A stretch of DNA of 64,000 bases from Salimicrobium humidisoli (GCF_002295105.1 NZ_NSGH01000004.1:62001-126000); one strand, 5' to 3'. Counted from the stretch's first letter, positions 1 to 9,811 are shown. Numbers and translations: made by a program. The notes: generated from the sequence alone by a model not told the origin.

Positions 1-9
1 CTCGAATAG
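1..9 (+). CDS. atpG: ATP synthase gamma subunit, last two codons (partial)
   Basis: The window opens with codons for Leu-Glu and a TAG stop, directly upstream of atpD. AtpG proteins of Bacillales typically end in ...ALE, and atpG always precedes atpD in this operon, so this is most likely the 3' tip of atpG. Only nine bases are visible, so the call rests mainly on position. Confidence 0.6.
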   Translation, partial: LE

Positions 10-44
10 TAAGACGGGGGAGAAGTTAAGTTAGGAGGGAATAG

Positions 45-1442
<1,398 letters not shown>

Positions 1443-1471
1443 GTACAGGAAGGATGACAGGTGTCTCTTAA

Positions 1472-1914
<443 letters not shown>

Positions 1915-1915
<1 letters not shown>

Positions 1916-1947
1916 ACTGCTTTCCCGAGGGAGAGCAGTTTTTTTTG
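1915..1947 (+). terminator. Rho-independent terminator of the atp operon
   Basis: The arms ACTGCTTTCCC and GGGAGAGCAGT pair with one mismatch, with a tiny loop, and are followed by a run of eight T. It starts at the atpC stop codon. Confidence 0.9.
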
Positions 1948-2116
1948 TTGCAACTTCTCTTCACATCCTCTAAGCTAATGAAATGACCGTGACCGTGTGG
2001 AACGGGGATTCTCTCCTCATCAATGCGGAAAGAAAAACATACACCCCCAAGAAAGAACGGGTACGTCCCGAAATGATTTACTATTTCCCGGGAAATGTCG
2101 AAGGAGGAAATTTACG

Positions 2117-2350
2117 ATGGAAGATGTGTTTGTCCAGGAAGCACTGATGAGTATGACTTCTCACCTTATTTTTATAGTAATCAGCTGGTACGCTCTCCAG
2201 TCGCTGAATCTGGATGGATTGTTCCGGAAGGGGAAAGTGTTCGAAGCCAGAATACTGGTGATATTTCTTACGATTGCAATAGGAACGACCGTGAGCAGAT
2301 TCTTCCTGGATTTTCTTTCGTGGTCTAATAGTCTCACGTATCTGTTTTGA
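2117..2350 (+). CDS. ywzB: DUF1146 (YwzB-like) small membrane protein
   Basis: A 77-residue protein with two hydrophobic segments (about residues 12-32 and 45-65), matching the DUF1146 family found between atpC and murA in Bacillales. Its function is not known. The ATG at 2117 is chosen because AAGGAGG at 2101-2107 sits at the right distance; the open frame continues upstream to 1997 but that part has no ribosome site and unlikely composition. It lies between the atp terminator and murA. Identification rests on position, size and topology. Confidence 0.85.
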   Translation: MEDVFVQEALMSMTSHLIFIVISWYALQSLNLDGLFRKGKVFEARILVIFLTIAIGTTVSRFFLDFLSWSNSLTYLF

Positions 2351-2613
2351 CAGAAAAGCGTTTATCGGAGAAATATGTCGGGAAACTGTTTATTGAACAA
2401 CATTTGAAGAAAAAAGTAATTTTTGCATCCCATCGCCAAATATCCCACTTTTAGCCCTTGTGTTTTTGTTGACAGTGGTGATACGATTAGTGTTGTTTTG
2501 TTTGTGTGAAAAAGGTCACTAATGTGAATTGAAGAAACTTTTGATGAAAATTGGAACTGTAATTAATGATGGGTGAATATGATAACTAAGAATCTCGACG
2601 CAGAGGAGAATGT

Positions 2614-3912
2614 ATGGTGGAAAAAATCATCGTCCGCGGTGGCGGCAAACTGAACGGTAGTGTAAAAGTAGAAGGTGCCAAGAACGCCGTGTTGCCTGTG
2701 ATCGCAGCAAGTATTATTGCAAGTGAAGGAAAAAGTGTATTGCATGAAGTCCCTGACTTGGCGGATGTAACGACGATTAATCAAGTCATCTCTCACATGA
2801 ATGCCGAAGTGAGAACTTCCGGAAATACGGTGACAGTGGATGCGTCCCAGCCGCTTAAGACGGAAGCTCCTTTCGAATACGTGCGTAAAATGCGCGCTTC
2901 CGTACTCGTACTCGGCCCGCTCCTTGCCCGCTACGGGCACGCTAAAGTAGCTCTCCCCGGCGGATGTGCCATCGGGTCACGCCCGATCGATCAGCATCTG
3001 AAAGGTTTTGAAGCTATGGGCGCCGAGGTGACGGTCGGAGACGGTTATATCGAAGCGAACACAAACGGCCGTCTGAAAGGCGCGAAGATTTATATGGATT
3101 TCCCGAGTGTCGGTGCCACTGAGAATCTCGTAATGGCAGCAGCTCTCGCGGATGGAAAGACCGTAATTGAGAACGTAGCGAAAGAACCGGAAATCGTCGA
3201 CCTGGCCAACTACCTGAACAAGATGGGGGCCAACATCGTCGGAGCCGGAACGGAAACGATAAAAATCGACGGGGTCGAAAAACTCCACGGTGCGGAACAT
3301 ACGATTATCCCGGACCGCGTCGAAGCGGGGACTTTCATGGTCGCAGCGGCCGTCACGGGCGGAAACATTCTGCTTGAGCGTGCGGAAGCGGAGCATTTGA
3401 GAGCCGTTATTTCAAAACTTGAGGAAATGGGCGTATCTGTCGAAGAAGAAGGCGACGGTCTACGTGTCATTGGACCGGAACAGCTGAAAGCGACAGATAT
3501 CAAAACGATGCCGCACCCCGGTTTCCCGACAGACATGCAGTCGCAGATGATGGCGGCCATGCTGAGGGCGGAAGGTACGAGTGTCATTACGGAGACGGTA
3601 TTCGAGAATCGTTTCATGCACGTGGAAGAATTCCGCCGTATGAACGCTAAACTGCGGATTGAAGGCAGAAGTGTCATCGTTGATGGCCCTTCGAACCTGC
3701 AGGGAGCGGAAGTCGAAGCGACCGACCTTCGTGCCGGAGCAGCACTCATACTCGCAGGACTCGTTGCCGAAGGTGCCACCCGTGTAACGGAGCTTCGTCA
3801 CATCGACCGCGGTTACGTTGATTTAGCAGGAAAACTCGCAAGTCTCGGAGCAGATATAGAACGTGTTGCTGTCCCAAAGTCTGAGCCTCAGGAATCATTA
3901 TCAACATCATAA
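2614..3912 (+). CDS. murA: UDP-N-acetylglucosamine 1-carboxyvinyltransferase MurA
   Basis: Cytoplasmic enzyme for the first committed step of peptidoglycan synthesis, transferring enolpyruvate from PEP to UDP-GlcNAc. The 432-residue length is typical. The substrate-binding Lys23-Asn24 pair is in GAKNAVLPV, and the PEP-binding/fosfomycin-target Cys118 is in [11 protein letters not shown]. The ATG follows GGAGAA at about 2603. The C-terminal tail ([12 protein letters not shown]) is a short extension beyond the fold. It follows ywzB after a 263-bp gap and has its own terminator. In relatives spoIID usually comes next; here mbl does. Confidence 0.97.
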   Translation: MVEKIIVRGGGKLNGSVKVEGAKNAVLPVIAASIIASEGKSVLHEVPDLADVTTINQVISHMNAEVRTSGNTVTVDASQPLKTEAPFEYVRKMRASVLVLGPLLARYGHAKVALPGGCAIGSRPIDQHLKGFEAMGAEVTVGDGYIEANTNGRLKGAKIYMDFPSVGATENLVMAAALADGKTVIENVAKEPEIVDLANYLNKMGANIVGAGTETIKIDGVEKLHGAEHTIIPDRVEAGTFMVAAAVTGGNILLERAEAEHLRAVISKLEEMGVSVEEEGDGLRVIGPEQLKATDIKTMPHPGFPTDMQSQMMAAMLRAEGTSVITETVFENRFMHVEEFRRMNAKLRIEGRSVIVDGPSNLQGAEVEATDLRAGAALILAGLVAEGATRVTELRHIDRGYVDLAGKLASLGADIERVAVPKSEPQESLSTS

Positions 3913-3928
3913 TTCATAACAAATCTGA

Positions 3929-3957
3929 AGCATCGCCCCCGTGGCGGTGCTTTTTTT
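3929..3957 (+). terminator. Terminator after murA
   Basis: The arms AGCATCGCC and GGCGGTGCT form a GC-rich hairpin with a CCCGT loop, followed by seven T. Confidence 0.88.
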
Positions 3958-3986
3958 CGATAATCTGCGGGTGGACGTTTATTTTT

Positions 3987-4016
3987 TTGGAAAAATAAGA
4001 CGAAATTCTTTATATT
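3987..4016 (+). promoter_or_regulatory. Candidate sigma-A promoter for mbl-flhO-flhP
   Basis: TTGGAA at 3987-3992 and TATATT at 4011-4016 are separated by 18 bp, about 100 bp before mbl and just after the murA terminator. Neither box is perfect. Confidence 0.4.
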
Positions 4017-4115
4017 ATGATAAAATAATGGAATAGATGCGTTCTTAATATCATATAAACAGTCGCTCGGTTAGGATGGTTGTTCAGTATGGCAAGACTG
4101 GGAGGTTCTTCACTC

Positions 4116-5111
4116 ATGTTTGCTGAGGAGATAGGAGTGGATCTGGGTACTGCCAATGCAGTGATATACGTGAAAGGAAAAGGAATTCTGCTTAAAGAAC
4201 CTTCTGCAGTTGCGGTGGACCGGAGAAAGGATGCCGTAATCGCAGTAGGTGAACCCGCACAGCGGATGCTCGGCCGTTCGCCGGAGCATATTGAAGTGAT
4301 TCATCCTCTCCGGGAAGGGGTCATTGCAGATTTTGACACAACCGAAAAAATGCTCAGATATTTTCTCGAAAAAATAAAAGTTCAGCGTCTGTTAAGCAAA
4401 CCCGGCGTGCTCATCTGTCATCCGGCCGATATAACGGAAATAGAGAAGAAAGCCCTGCTGGAAGCGGCAGAAAAAGCCGGCGGGAAGAAGATCGAGCTGG
4501 CCGAAGAGCCGAAAGTGGCAGCCCTTGGCGCCGGAATGGATATTTTTCAGCCCGACGGCAACATGATCGTCGATATCGGAGGAGGAACGACCGGGGTCGC
4601 CGTGCTTTCCATGGGAGAAATTGTGTCGGCCCGTCTGATCAGAGGAGCGGGGGATAAATTCAGCACCGATCTCACTACGTACATAAACAAACGATACGCT
4701 CTTCAGACAGGGGAGCATACAATCGAAAAAGTGAAGAAAAATATTGCTATAAACGCGGACGCCGGTGAGAGCGATAATATACAGGTGGAAGGTCTTGATA
4801 TCATCACCGGACTGCCCCGGGTCATTACAGTCACTTCCGGTGAACTGACAGAAGCTCTCGAAGAGTCGCTCGGGATGATTACACGCACGATAAAAGCCGT
4901 TCTGGAAGATACACCTCCGGAGCTGACGACTGACGTAAAAGAACGCGGCATCGTTCTGACGGGGGGAGGAGCTCTGATGAAAGGACTCGGGGTCCGGTTT
5001 CGGGAAGAACTTAATATGCCCGTATTTGTCTCTGAAGATCCGCTCCATAGCGCAGCAAAAGGCGCCGGAATGATGCTTGAGGGTAATTTCAGAAGAAATA
5101 GAAGGACGTAA
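4116..5111 (+). CDS. mbl: MreB-like actin homologue Mbl (rod-shape cytoskeleton)
   Basis: Bacterial actin that guides the elongasome for side-wall synthesis on the inner membrane face. The 331 residues match the usual Mbl length. The nucleotide-binding signatures are visible: phosphate-1 GVDLGTANAVIYVKG near residue 6, the EEPKVAALGAGM region near 135, phosphate-2 DIGGGTTGVAVLSMG near 155, and the adenosine motif LTGGGALMKGL near 285. The Gly after GGGTT replaces the Asp or Glu common in this family. The start at 4116 has GGGAGG at 4100. Position before flhO-flhP supports Mbl rather than MreB or MreBH. Confidence 0.93.
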   Translation: MFAEEIGVDLGTANAVIYVKGKGILLKEPSAVAVDRRKDAVIAVGEPAQRMLGRSPEHIEVIHPLREGVIADFDTTEKMLRYFLEKIKVQRLLSKPGVLICHPADITEIEKKALLEAAEKAGGKKIELAEEPKVAALGAGMDIFQPDGNMIVDIGGGTTGVAVLSMGEIVSARLIRGAGDKFSTDLTTYINKRYALQTGEHTIEKVKKNIAINADAGESDNIQVEGLDIITGLPRVITVTSGELTEALEESLGMITRTIKAVLEDTPPELTTDVKERGIVLTGGGALMKGLGVRFREELNMPVFVSEDPLHSAAKGAGMMLEGNFRRNRRT

Positions 5112-5139
5112 ACTTAAAAAGGGAAGGCAGGGGAGGCTC

Positions 5140-5961
5140 ATGCTTCGTGGATTTTACAATTCTGCATCGGCGATGGTGGCGAATCAGCGATATCAGGAGA
5201 CACTGACCAACAATATTTCAAATGCAAATACGCCGGGGTACAAGCAGGATCAGGGAGTGAAACGGGCCTTCCCGGAAATGCTCATTAAAGAGTCGGGCCG
5301 GCTGCAGCTTCCTGTAAAAAGCGGCCTGAGCCTCCCGCAGGACCGGGGTATCGGCTCAATGCACACGGGAATGTATCTTCAGGAAACCGTACCTTCTTTT
5401 ACGCAGGGGGGACTCAGGGAAACAGGGACCGCGACAGACATGGCTCTTCTCCAGAAGGGCGCGCCGGATGAAACAGGGTTCACGTTTTTCAACGTCCGGA
5501 ATGAAGATGGCGATACCCGCTATACGCGGAACGGAAATTTCACCGTGGACGGGGAAGGGTTTCTTACCACGAATAAAGGCAACTACGTACTGAACGCCGA
5601 AGGGAACCCGGTCCAGACCGGAGGCATGGAGTTTACGGTACGAAATGACGGTACAGTTGAAATAGACGGAGAAGAAGAACCTCTCGGCATTACGTACACG
5701 CCGGATGCTTCCCAGTTTATAAAAGAAGGGGATGACCTGTTCCGGGCAGGGGAAGATGCTGTAACGGAAGAGGCCCGGGGGAAAGAGGATATGGAGTTCG
5801 AAGTCAGGCAGGGGATGCTTGAACGGTCGAACGTCGATGCCCAAGCCACGATGACCGAAATGATGAGTAACTACCGGTCCTTTGAATTGAATCAGCGTGT
5901 GCTGCGTGCCTACGACCAGAACCTGCAGTCGGCCGTCACCGAAATCGGCAGAGTCCAGTGA
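5140..5961 (+). CDS. flhO: Flagellar rod protein FlhO (FlgF/FlgG family)
   Basis: A 273-residue flagellar axial protein exported by the flagellar type III apparatus and placed in the distal rod. It has the N-terminal rod motif NNISNANTPGYKQD (about residues 25-38), a middle D1-type region (FTVDGEGFLTTNKGNYVLN), and the C-terminal helix (SNVDAQATMTEMMSNYRSFELNQRVLRAYDQ, given here in outline only). The ATG at 5140 has GGGGAGG just upstream; the frame runs further 5' into mbl but that part is not needed. It starts 28 bp after mbl and is followed by flhP. Confidence 0.93.
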   Translation: MLRGFYNSASAMVANQRYQETLTNNISNANTPGYKQDQGVKRAFPEMLIKESGRLQLPVKSGLSLPQDRGIGSMHTGMYLQETVPSFTQGGLRETGTATDMALLQKGAPDETGFTFFNVRNEDGDTRYTRNGNFTVDGEGFLTTNKGNYVLNAEGNPVQTGGMEFTVRNDGTVEIDGEEEPLGITYTPDASQFIKEGDDLFRAGEDAVTEEARGKEDMEFEVRQGMLERSNVDAQATMTEMMSNYRSFELNQRVLRAYDQNLQSAVTEIGRVQ

Positions 5962-6010
5962 TGATCTTATTGAACGGGAAACCGGGGAAGAATAGAGGAG
6001 GAGGGAAACT

Positions 6011-6847
6011 GTGGTAAATCGTGCAGTGATGCAGTCAGCCGTAACGATGGGCCAGGTGCAGCGAAAGCTTGATATCATCGGACAGAACATTTCAAATGCG
6101 AACACGGCCGGATACAAATCCAGGCAGGCCGATTTCACTTCACTTCTCACTCAGAACATAGACAACCTGAAAGATAAAGAAGCTGCTGTCGGACGCCGGA
6201 CGCCGGATGGAATCCGTCTCGGATCAGGTGCCCGGCTCGGACATACGAACCTCGATCTGAAGCAGGGGACGGTCCGGACGACGGACAGGGAACTCGATCT
6301 CGCGCTTTTGAAAGAGCGTCATCTGTTCCGTGTTCAGGTGCCGACGGAGGCAGGAAACGAAACGCAGTACACACGGGCCGGGAACTTTTACTTTTCGCCG
6401 GTGGAAAATGATCAGCTTATGCTGACGACGGGGGAAGGCCACCCGGTTCTCGGGGACGACGGAGAGGAGATCCGCCTCGATAACGGTTTTGACGACTTCA
6501 CGATCTGGGGAGACGGCTCGATTTCTGTGAAGAGAGGCGACCGTGAAGAGACGGAAGCAAGTATAGGTATCGCGGAGGCCATCCGTCCGCGCATGCTCGA
6601 GGAAACGGAAGGGAACCGTTTCCGTCTGCCTGATACAGAGGCTCTCGGATTTAACGAAGAGGAGATCCTTGCTGCTGTGGAAAATGAAGATCGCTCCGTC
6701 CGCAGCAATTCATTGGAGGCATCGAACGTGGATACCGGACAGCAGATGACCGGGATGCTCCAGATGCAGCGGGCCTATCAGTTCAACGCCCGGGCTTTAT
6801 CGACGTCGGATGAAATGATGGGACTCGTCAATCAGTTGCGATCCTGA
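6011..6847 (+). CDS. flhP: Flagellar rod protein FlhP (FlgG family)
   Basis: A 278-residue partner of FlhO in the distal rod. Family signatures are the N-terminal IGQNISNANTAGYKSRQ (near residues 23-39) and a C-terminal helix with SNVDTGQQMTGMLQMQRAYQ in the last 45 residues. The start is GTG at 6011 behind GGAGGAGGGA. The cell is therefore likely to be flagellated, although other flagellar genes lie outside the window. It shares an operon with mbl, flhO and epuA (19 bp to epuA). Confidence 0.92.
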   Translation: MVNRAVMQSAVTMGQVQRKLDIIGQNISNANTAGYKSRQADFTSLLTQNIDNLKDKEAAVGRRTPDGIRLGSGARLGHTNLDLKQGTVRTTDRELDLALLKERHLFRVQVPTEAGNETQYTRAGNFYFSPVENDQLMLTTGEGHPVLGDDGEEIRLDNGFDDFTIWGDGSISVKRGDREETEASIGIAEAIRPRMLEETEGNRFRLPDTEALGFNEEEILAAVENEDRSVRSNSLEASNVDTGQQMTGMLQMQRAYQFNARALSTSDEMMGLVNQLRS

Positions 6848-6865
6848 ATATAAGGAGATTTATGT

Positions 6866-7108
6866 ATGGTAGAAAATACGAGAAAGAACTACAGAAAGAA
6901 TAAAACGAACGAAGCGAAGACACGGAATAAGAGACGGAGAGCACTCCCGATCTGGCTGCGTCTCATCATTGTCGTGCTTCTATGCCTGCTTGCGCTCGTC
7001 GTCGGGCTGATGATCGGTTACGGCGTCATAGGCGGAGGCAATCCGCTTGAAGTGTTCGACTGGTCGCTGTGGCAGCAGATCATCGATATCATGACTGGAG
7101 CAGAGTGA
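6866..7108 (+). CDS. epuA: EpuA-family small membrane protein
   Basis: An 80-residue protein with a very basic N-terminus (many Lys, Arg and Asn in residues 1-30), one membrane segment (about 31-53) and a short outer tail ending near WQQIIDIMTG. This is the PF11772/EpuA pattern, often labelled DNA-directed RNA polymerase subunit beta by transfer. Its role is not settled. AAGGAG precedes the ATG. Its last codons form half of the terminator hairpin at 7098. Confidence 0.85.
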   Translation: MVENTRKNYRKNKTNEAKTRNKRRRALPIWLRLIIVVLLCLLALVVGLMIGYGVIGGGNPLEVFDWSLWQQIIDIMTGAE

Positions 7109-7130
7109 CGGATCACTCTGCTCTACTTTT
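7098..7130 (+). terminator. Terminator overlapping the ends of two convergent genes
   Basis: GAGCAGAGTGA (7098-7108) and TCACTCTGCTC (7113-7123) form a perfect 11-bp stem with a 4-base loop, followed by TACTTTTT on the plus strand. The stem includes the epuA stop codon and reaches the last base of the convergent 48-residue gene. Confidence 0.85.
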
Positions 7131-7269
7131 TCCCTGTAACCATTTGAATAAGTCTGATGACGATAAGAACGATGGCTGCGATGACGAGCAGATGAATGAT
7201 AGCTCCAAGATCGATGACGAAGCCGACCAGCCACAGTATCAGGAGAATAACTATTATTGTCCATAACAT
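7123..7269 (-). CDS. lmo0937-family 48-residue membrane protein
   Basis: On the minus strand the sequence encodes a 48-residue, almost wholly hydrophobic protein starting MLWTIIVILLILWLVGFVID and ending VIRLIQMVTGKK, with two membrane segments. This matches the widespread lmo0937/YqaE-like tiny membrane proteins of Firmicutes, often linked to stress. GGAGGTGG lies seven bases upstream of the ATG. It converges with epuA and stops at the shared hairpin. A sigma-B-like promoter precedes it. Its function is not known. Confidence 0.8.
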   Translation of the reverse strand: MLWTIIVILLILWLVGFVIDLGAIIHLLVIAAIVLIVIRLIQMVTGKK

Positions 7270-7296
7270 ATCTTTCCACCTCCTTCTTAACGTTCT

Positions 7297-7323
7297 ATAC
7301 CCTTACTGGGAGAATCGGCAAAC
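7297..7323 (-). promoter_or_regulatory. Candidate sigma-B-type promoter for the lmo0937-family gene
   Basis: On the minus strand GTTTGC and GGGTAT are separated by 15 bp, close to the sigma-B consensus GTTTAA-N12-15-GGGTAT. It lies 28 bp upstream of the start codon. An overlapping sigma-A reading (TTGCCG, 16 bp, TATAGA) is also possible. Confidence 0.5.
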
Positions 7324-7327
7324 CTTT

Positions 7328-7356
7328 TTGCGTTCCACAGAAAACATACTTATAAT
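7328..7356 (+). promoter_or_regulatory. Candidate sigma-A promoter for fabZ
   Basis: TTGCGT (7328-7333) and TATAAT (7351-7356) are separated by exactly 17 bp, 25 bp before the fabZ start. It is divergent from the sigma-B-like promoter on the other strand. Confidence 0.7.
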
Positions 7357-7380
7357 GTAGAAAAAAAGGAGAGTATACAT

Positions 7381-7803
7381 ATGCTTGATATTAATGAAAT
7401 CAAAGAAGTCATTCCGCACCGCTACCCGTTTCTGCTCATCGATGAAGTCGAGGAGCTCGAAGAAGGCGAGCGGGCGGTCGCTTATAAAAATGTAAGCGTC
7501 AATGAACCGTATTTCCAGGGCCACTTCCCCGACTATCCGGTAATGCCGGGAGTACTGATCACGGAAGCGCTGGCCCAGACCGGTGCTGTCGCTATGCTGA
7601 AGAAAGAGGAGAACCAGGGGAAACTCGCCTTCTTCACCGGCATCGACAAGTGCCGCTTCAAACGTCAGGTGAAGCCCGGGGATCGTCTGAAGCTGGAAGT
7701 GGAAATCGTCCGGCTCAAAGGCCCGATGGGTAAAGGGAAAGCTGTTGCTTCCGTAGACGGCGAAGTCGCCTGCGAAGCGGAAATCATGTTCGCCCTGAAA
7801 TAA
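7381..7803 (+). CDS. fabZ: (3R)-hydroxyacyl-ACP dehydratase FabZ
   Basis: Cytoplasmic hot-dog-fold enzyme that dehydrates 3-hydroxyacyl-ACP in type II fatty acid synthesis. The 140-residue length is normal. The family motifs are [11 protein letters not shown] near residue 13, the catalytic His in [11 protein letters not shown] (about residues 47-57) and the catalytic Glu in [19 protein letters not shown] precedes the ATG. It is monocistronic, with its own promoter and terminator. Confidence 0.97.
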   Translation: MLDINEIKEVIPHRYPFLLIDEVEELEEGERAVAYKNVSVNEPYFQGHFPDYPVMPGVLITEALAQTGAVAMLKKEENQGKLAFFTGIDKCRFKRQVKPGDRLKLEVEIVRLKGPMGKGKAVASVDGEVACEAEIMFALK

Positions 7804-7810
7804 AAGGAAG

Positions 7811-7838
7811 CGACCTCTCTACGGGAGGTCGTTTTTGT
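7811..7838 (+). terminator. Terminator after fabZ
   Basis: CGACCTC and GAGGTCG form a 7-bp stem, followed by TTTTTGTTT. The convergent NERD gene ends 16 bp downstream. Confidence 0.85.
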
Positions 7839-7853
7839 TTGGGACTAAACAGT

Positions 7854-8774
7854 TTATACGTAGTGCACACCGCGTCCTTTCCCTTTTTCGTTAAAACGAC
7901 GGCTCAGCACGCGTCTTAACTGTTTGTCGGAAGCGACGCGGCACCAGTCCCGCGCCGAAGAAAGAGTGAGCCGCACCTCCGGAAAAAGCAGAAGGAAGTC
8001 CTCCAGCGCTTCATAAATGAGCCGGTCCGCCGGGTAAAGACTGCTGCAGTCCGGGCAGAAGAACGTTCTGGATTGCCGGCGTACGGGTCCGGCGCAGTCC
8101 GGACAGAACAGATTTTTGTGCAGATCTCTGCAGGGGACCTCCTGTTGTGCAGGCGGCTCTTTTTTATGCAGGTGACAAAGCAGATCCGCCAGTTTGTGGT
8201 GGGTGTCCATCAGAGAGCCGGGAGCGGAGAGACTTGTGAGATGATTTTTCCACTGCGGGAGAAAAAGAAAAGAATCGTTTACGGGGGCGTGGTACAGGAA
8301 GAAATGAGGGTGAGGGAAAACGACGTAAGCCCGGACCGGAAAGGAGTATCCGTGTTCCTCGAGCAGCTGGTGCAGCAGGGTACGGGCGCGCATAAGCTGG
8401 TGCATGGGATTGAGGATCACTTTGCCGCCGGAGAGTTTGAAGTCCCCGTCCTCATAGAGGAAATCGCCGCTGTAGTATTTCACTTCGTACAGATAAATCG
8501 CATCCGGACGGATGAGCAGCGTATCCAGCTGGAAGATGGAACTGCGGCAGTTCAGGCGCAGGTCGTGAAGCTGAAGTGTCTCTTTGGACACGGTTCCGGT
8601 CATCCTATCGAAAAGCTGCTCCCCTTCCCATCCTTTTTCGAGCCGGCTTTTCTGCAGCAGATCCTCCTCCGTCAGCGTTCTTCTTTTCTCCAGCGCGTGC
8701 AGAATCTTCAACTGGACCGGCCTGTCCCGTTTTTTTCTGATCAAATGCATCATCCTTTCTGTATGCTTCTTCAT
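7854..8774 (-). CDS. NERD-domain protein with C-terminal zinc ribbon
   Basis: A 306-residue cytoplasmic protein. The nuclease-related NERD domain occupies about residues 50-170, with the restriction-nuclease-like core FQLDTLLIRPDAIYLYEVKYY (core residues D and ExK). A C-terminal pair of CPDC knuckles (CPDCAG and CPDCSS, about residues 224-245) suggests a zinc ribbon. NERD proteins are common in Bacilli and are suspected DNA-processing enzymes, but this one has no defined role. It is a lone minus-strand gene. The start at 8774 is the only ATG before the domain with nothing upstream in frame needed. Confidence 0.8.
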   Translation of the reverse strand: MKKHTERMMHLIRKKRDRPVQLKILHALEKRRTLTEEDLLQKSRLEKGWEGEQLFDRMTGTVSKETLQLHDLRLNCRSSIFQLDTLLIRPDAIYLYEVKYYSGDFLYEDGDFKLSGGKVILNPMHQLMRARTLLHQLLEEHGYSFPVRAYVVFPHPHFFLYHAPVNDSFLFLPQWKNHLTSLSAPGSLMDTHHKLADLLCHLHKKEPPAQQEVPCRDLHKNLFCPDCAGPVRRQSRTFFCPDCSSLYPADRLIYEALEDFLLLFPEVRLTLSSARDWCRVASDKQLRRVLSRRFNEKGKGRGVHYV

Positions 8775-8825
8775 TATTATACCTTAAGGAAAAGAAATCG
8801 GTACGGGAAGTTCGCCCGAAGTGAG

Positions 8826-8975
8826 GAATCGTGCCGTTCAGATCCACTTTTCCTGTCCGAAGGTCACGAAACAGCGGGAATCGTTACGTTCAGGGCGCCT
8901 GATCCGTCACGAAGGGCACGATTACGGCAGAAACGTTACCTTCAGCGAAAAAATAAGCACCCGAAGGGCACGATT
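8826..8975. repeat. Intergenic 52-bp-period palindrome element, copy 1
   Basis: First of four related elements. Plan: right half-palindrome ending at 8839, full 34-bp palindromes at 8858-8891 and 8910-8943, left half-palindrome from 8962. The three spacers (8840-8857, 8892-8909, 8944-8961) are each exactly 18 bp. Full units start CGAAGG(T/G)CACGA and end (A)CGTTAC(G/C)TTC. It lies between the divergent NERD gene and the orphan gene at 9105, filling most of that 330-bp gap. Confidence 0.8.
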
Positions 8976-9028
8976 CATGCTCCGGACGGCATAAATTTTG
9001 TCACAGCGGGGTAAATTTCCTAAATAGA

Positions 9029-9057
9029 TTGGAAAAACCCGTGACCTTCTGTAAAAT
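9029..9057 (+). promoter_or_regulatory. Candidate promoter for the 205-residue orphan gene
   Basis: TTGGAA (9029-9034) and TAAAAT (9052-9057) are separated by 17 bp, about 48 bp upstream of the chosen start codon. Confidence 0.5.
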
Positions 9058-9104
9058 AGGGAACAGTAGAGGATTCGAAAACTAAAGTCGGGGTGAGAAA
9101 AATT

Positions 9105-9722
9105 ATGAAATATCGTGCATCACAGGAACTCACATCAATGATCATTGGTGATTATGAAGAGTTGATCAACGCTATTCCGGAAGAGAAAGTTGCCGTATAT
9201 CTGTATACGAACCGCATGTACCATTCTACATACGTGCCGGAAGACGGGCTTTATCAGTTTGTGTTCCGTCATTTTTACAGACTGGAGAACCCGAGCCTGA
9301 CTCAGGATTTCAAGGACAGGTTCTTTGACCTGATGGAAGGCGTGCGCGGAGAGACGCGTCCGAACGTCTACCGTATTACGAAAAGCCTGTATGAAGTGGC
9401 GAACCACAAGGGCGCCTACACGCTGCAGTTCCCTCTGGCGACAGCGATGCTGCACGCGATAAACCCGGCCTTCCCGCACTACGATACCCAGGTATTCAAA
9501 GCTTTTGACTTCTCGTCTGCGTATCATTTGTCCGGGTTCTACAAGAAGATGAAGCGGTATATCGATCAGTACCGTCACATGTACGAAACGTACCAGAAAC
9601 TGATCGATCTCGAAGAAATGCAGCCGGTGTTCGATCATTTCGACGAACGGTTCGGAGGGTATCAGCTTCCGGTCGAGAAAAAAATAGATCTGATCGTATC
9701 ACAGCTTGGCTCTACGTTATAA
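9105..9722 (+). CDS. Hypothetical protein, unrecognised family
   Basis: A 205-residue soluble protein with no signal peptide or membrane segment. It is rich in aromatic residues and His, with stretches such as YLYTNRMYHSTYVPEDG and HAINPAFPHYDTQVFKAF. The latter resembles the conserved core of small DNA-glycosylase-like or HhH folds only loosely, so no function is assigned. The start at 9105 (ATG) is preferred over the GTG at 9093 because GGGGTGAG at 9090-9097 then serves as the ribosome site. The gene stands alone with its own candidate promoter and terminator. Confidence 0.7.
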   Translation: MKYRASQELTSMIIGDYEELINAIPEEKVAVYLYTNRMYHSTYVPEDGLYQFVFRHFYRLENPSLTQDFKDRFFDLMEGVRGETRPNVYRITKSLYEVANHKGAYTLQFPLATAMLHAINPAFPHYDTQVFKAFDFSSAYHLSGFYKKMKRYIDQYRHMYETYQKLIDLEEMQPVFDHFDERFGGYQLPVEKKIDLIVSQLGSTL

Positions 9723-9730
9723 AATGATGG

Positions 9731-9760
9731 GCTGTCGCGTACAGGCGGCAGCTTTTTTTC
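9731..9760 (+). terminator. Terminator after the orphan gene
   Basis: GCTGTCGC and GCGGCAGC pair with one G-T wobble and are followed by seven T. Confidence 0.8.
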
Positions 9761-9811
9761 TGATAAAATGAGAGCGGTTTTATATTTTTCACACTGAAGG
9801 AGTATGCCCCC

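Noticed and set aside
1997-2116. 40-residue N-terminal extension of YwzB
   Set aside because: There is no ribosome site and the composition is unlike the family; AAGGAGG supports the ATG at 2117.
2469-2497. TTGACA at 2469 as the murA promoter
   Set aside because: The -35 is perfect but no acceptable -10 box lies at 16-18 bp (GTTGTT only), so it was not listed as a feature.
4392-5141. 249-codon minus-strand frame opposite mbl
   Set aside because: It is a shadow of the actin-family gene, with no ribosome site and no family features.
8073-9014. Long plus-strand open frame opposite the NERD gene
   Set aside because: It is antisense to a gene with clear domain motifs, runs through the repeat element, and lacks a ribosome site and recognisable sequence.
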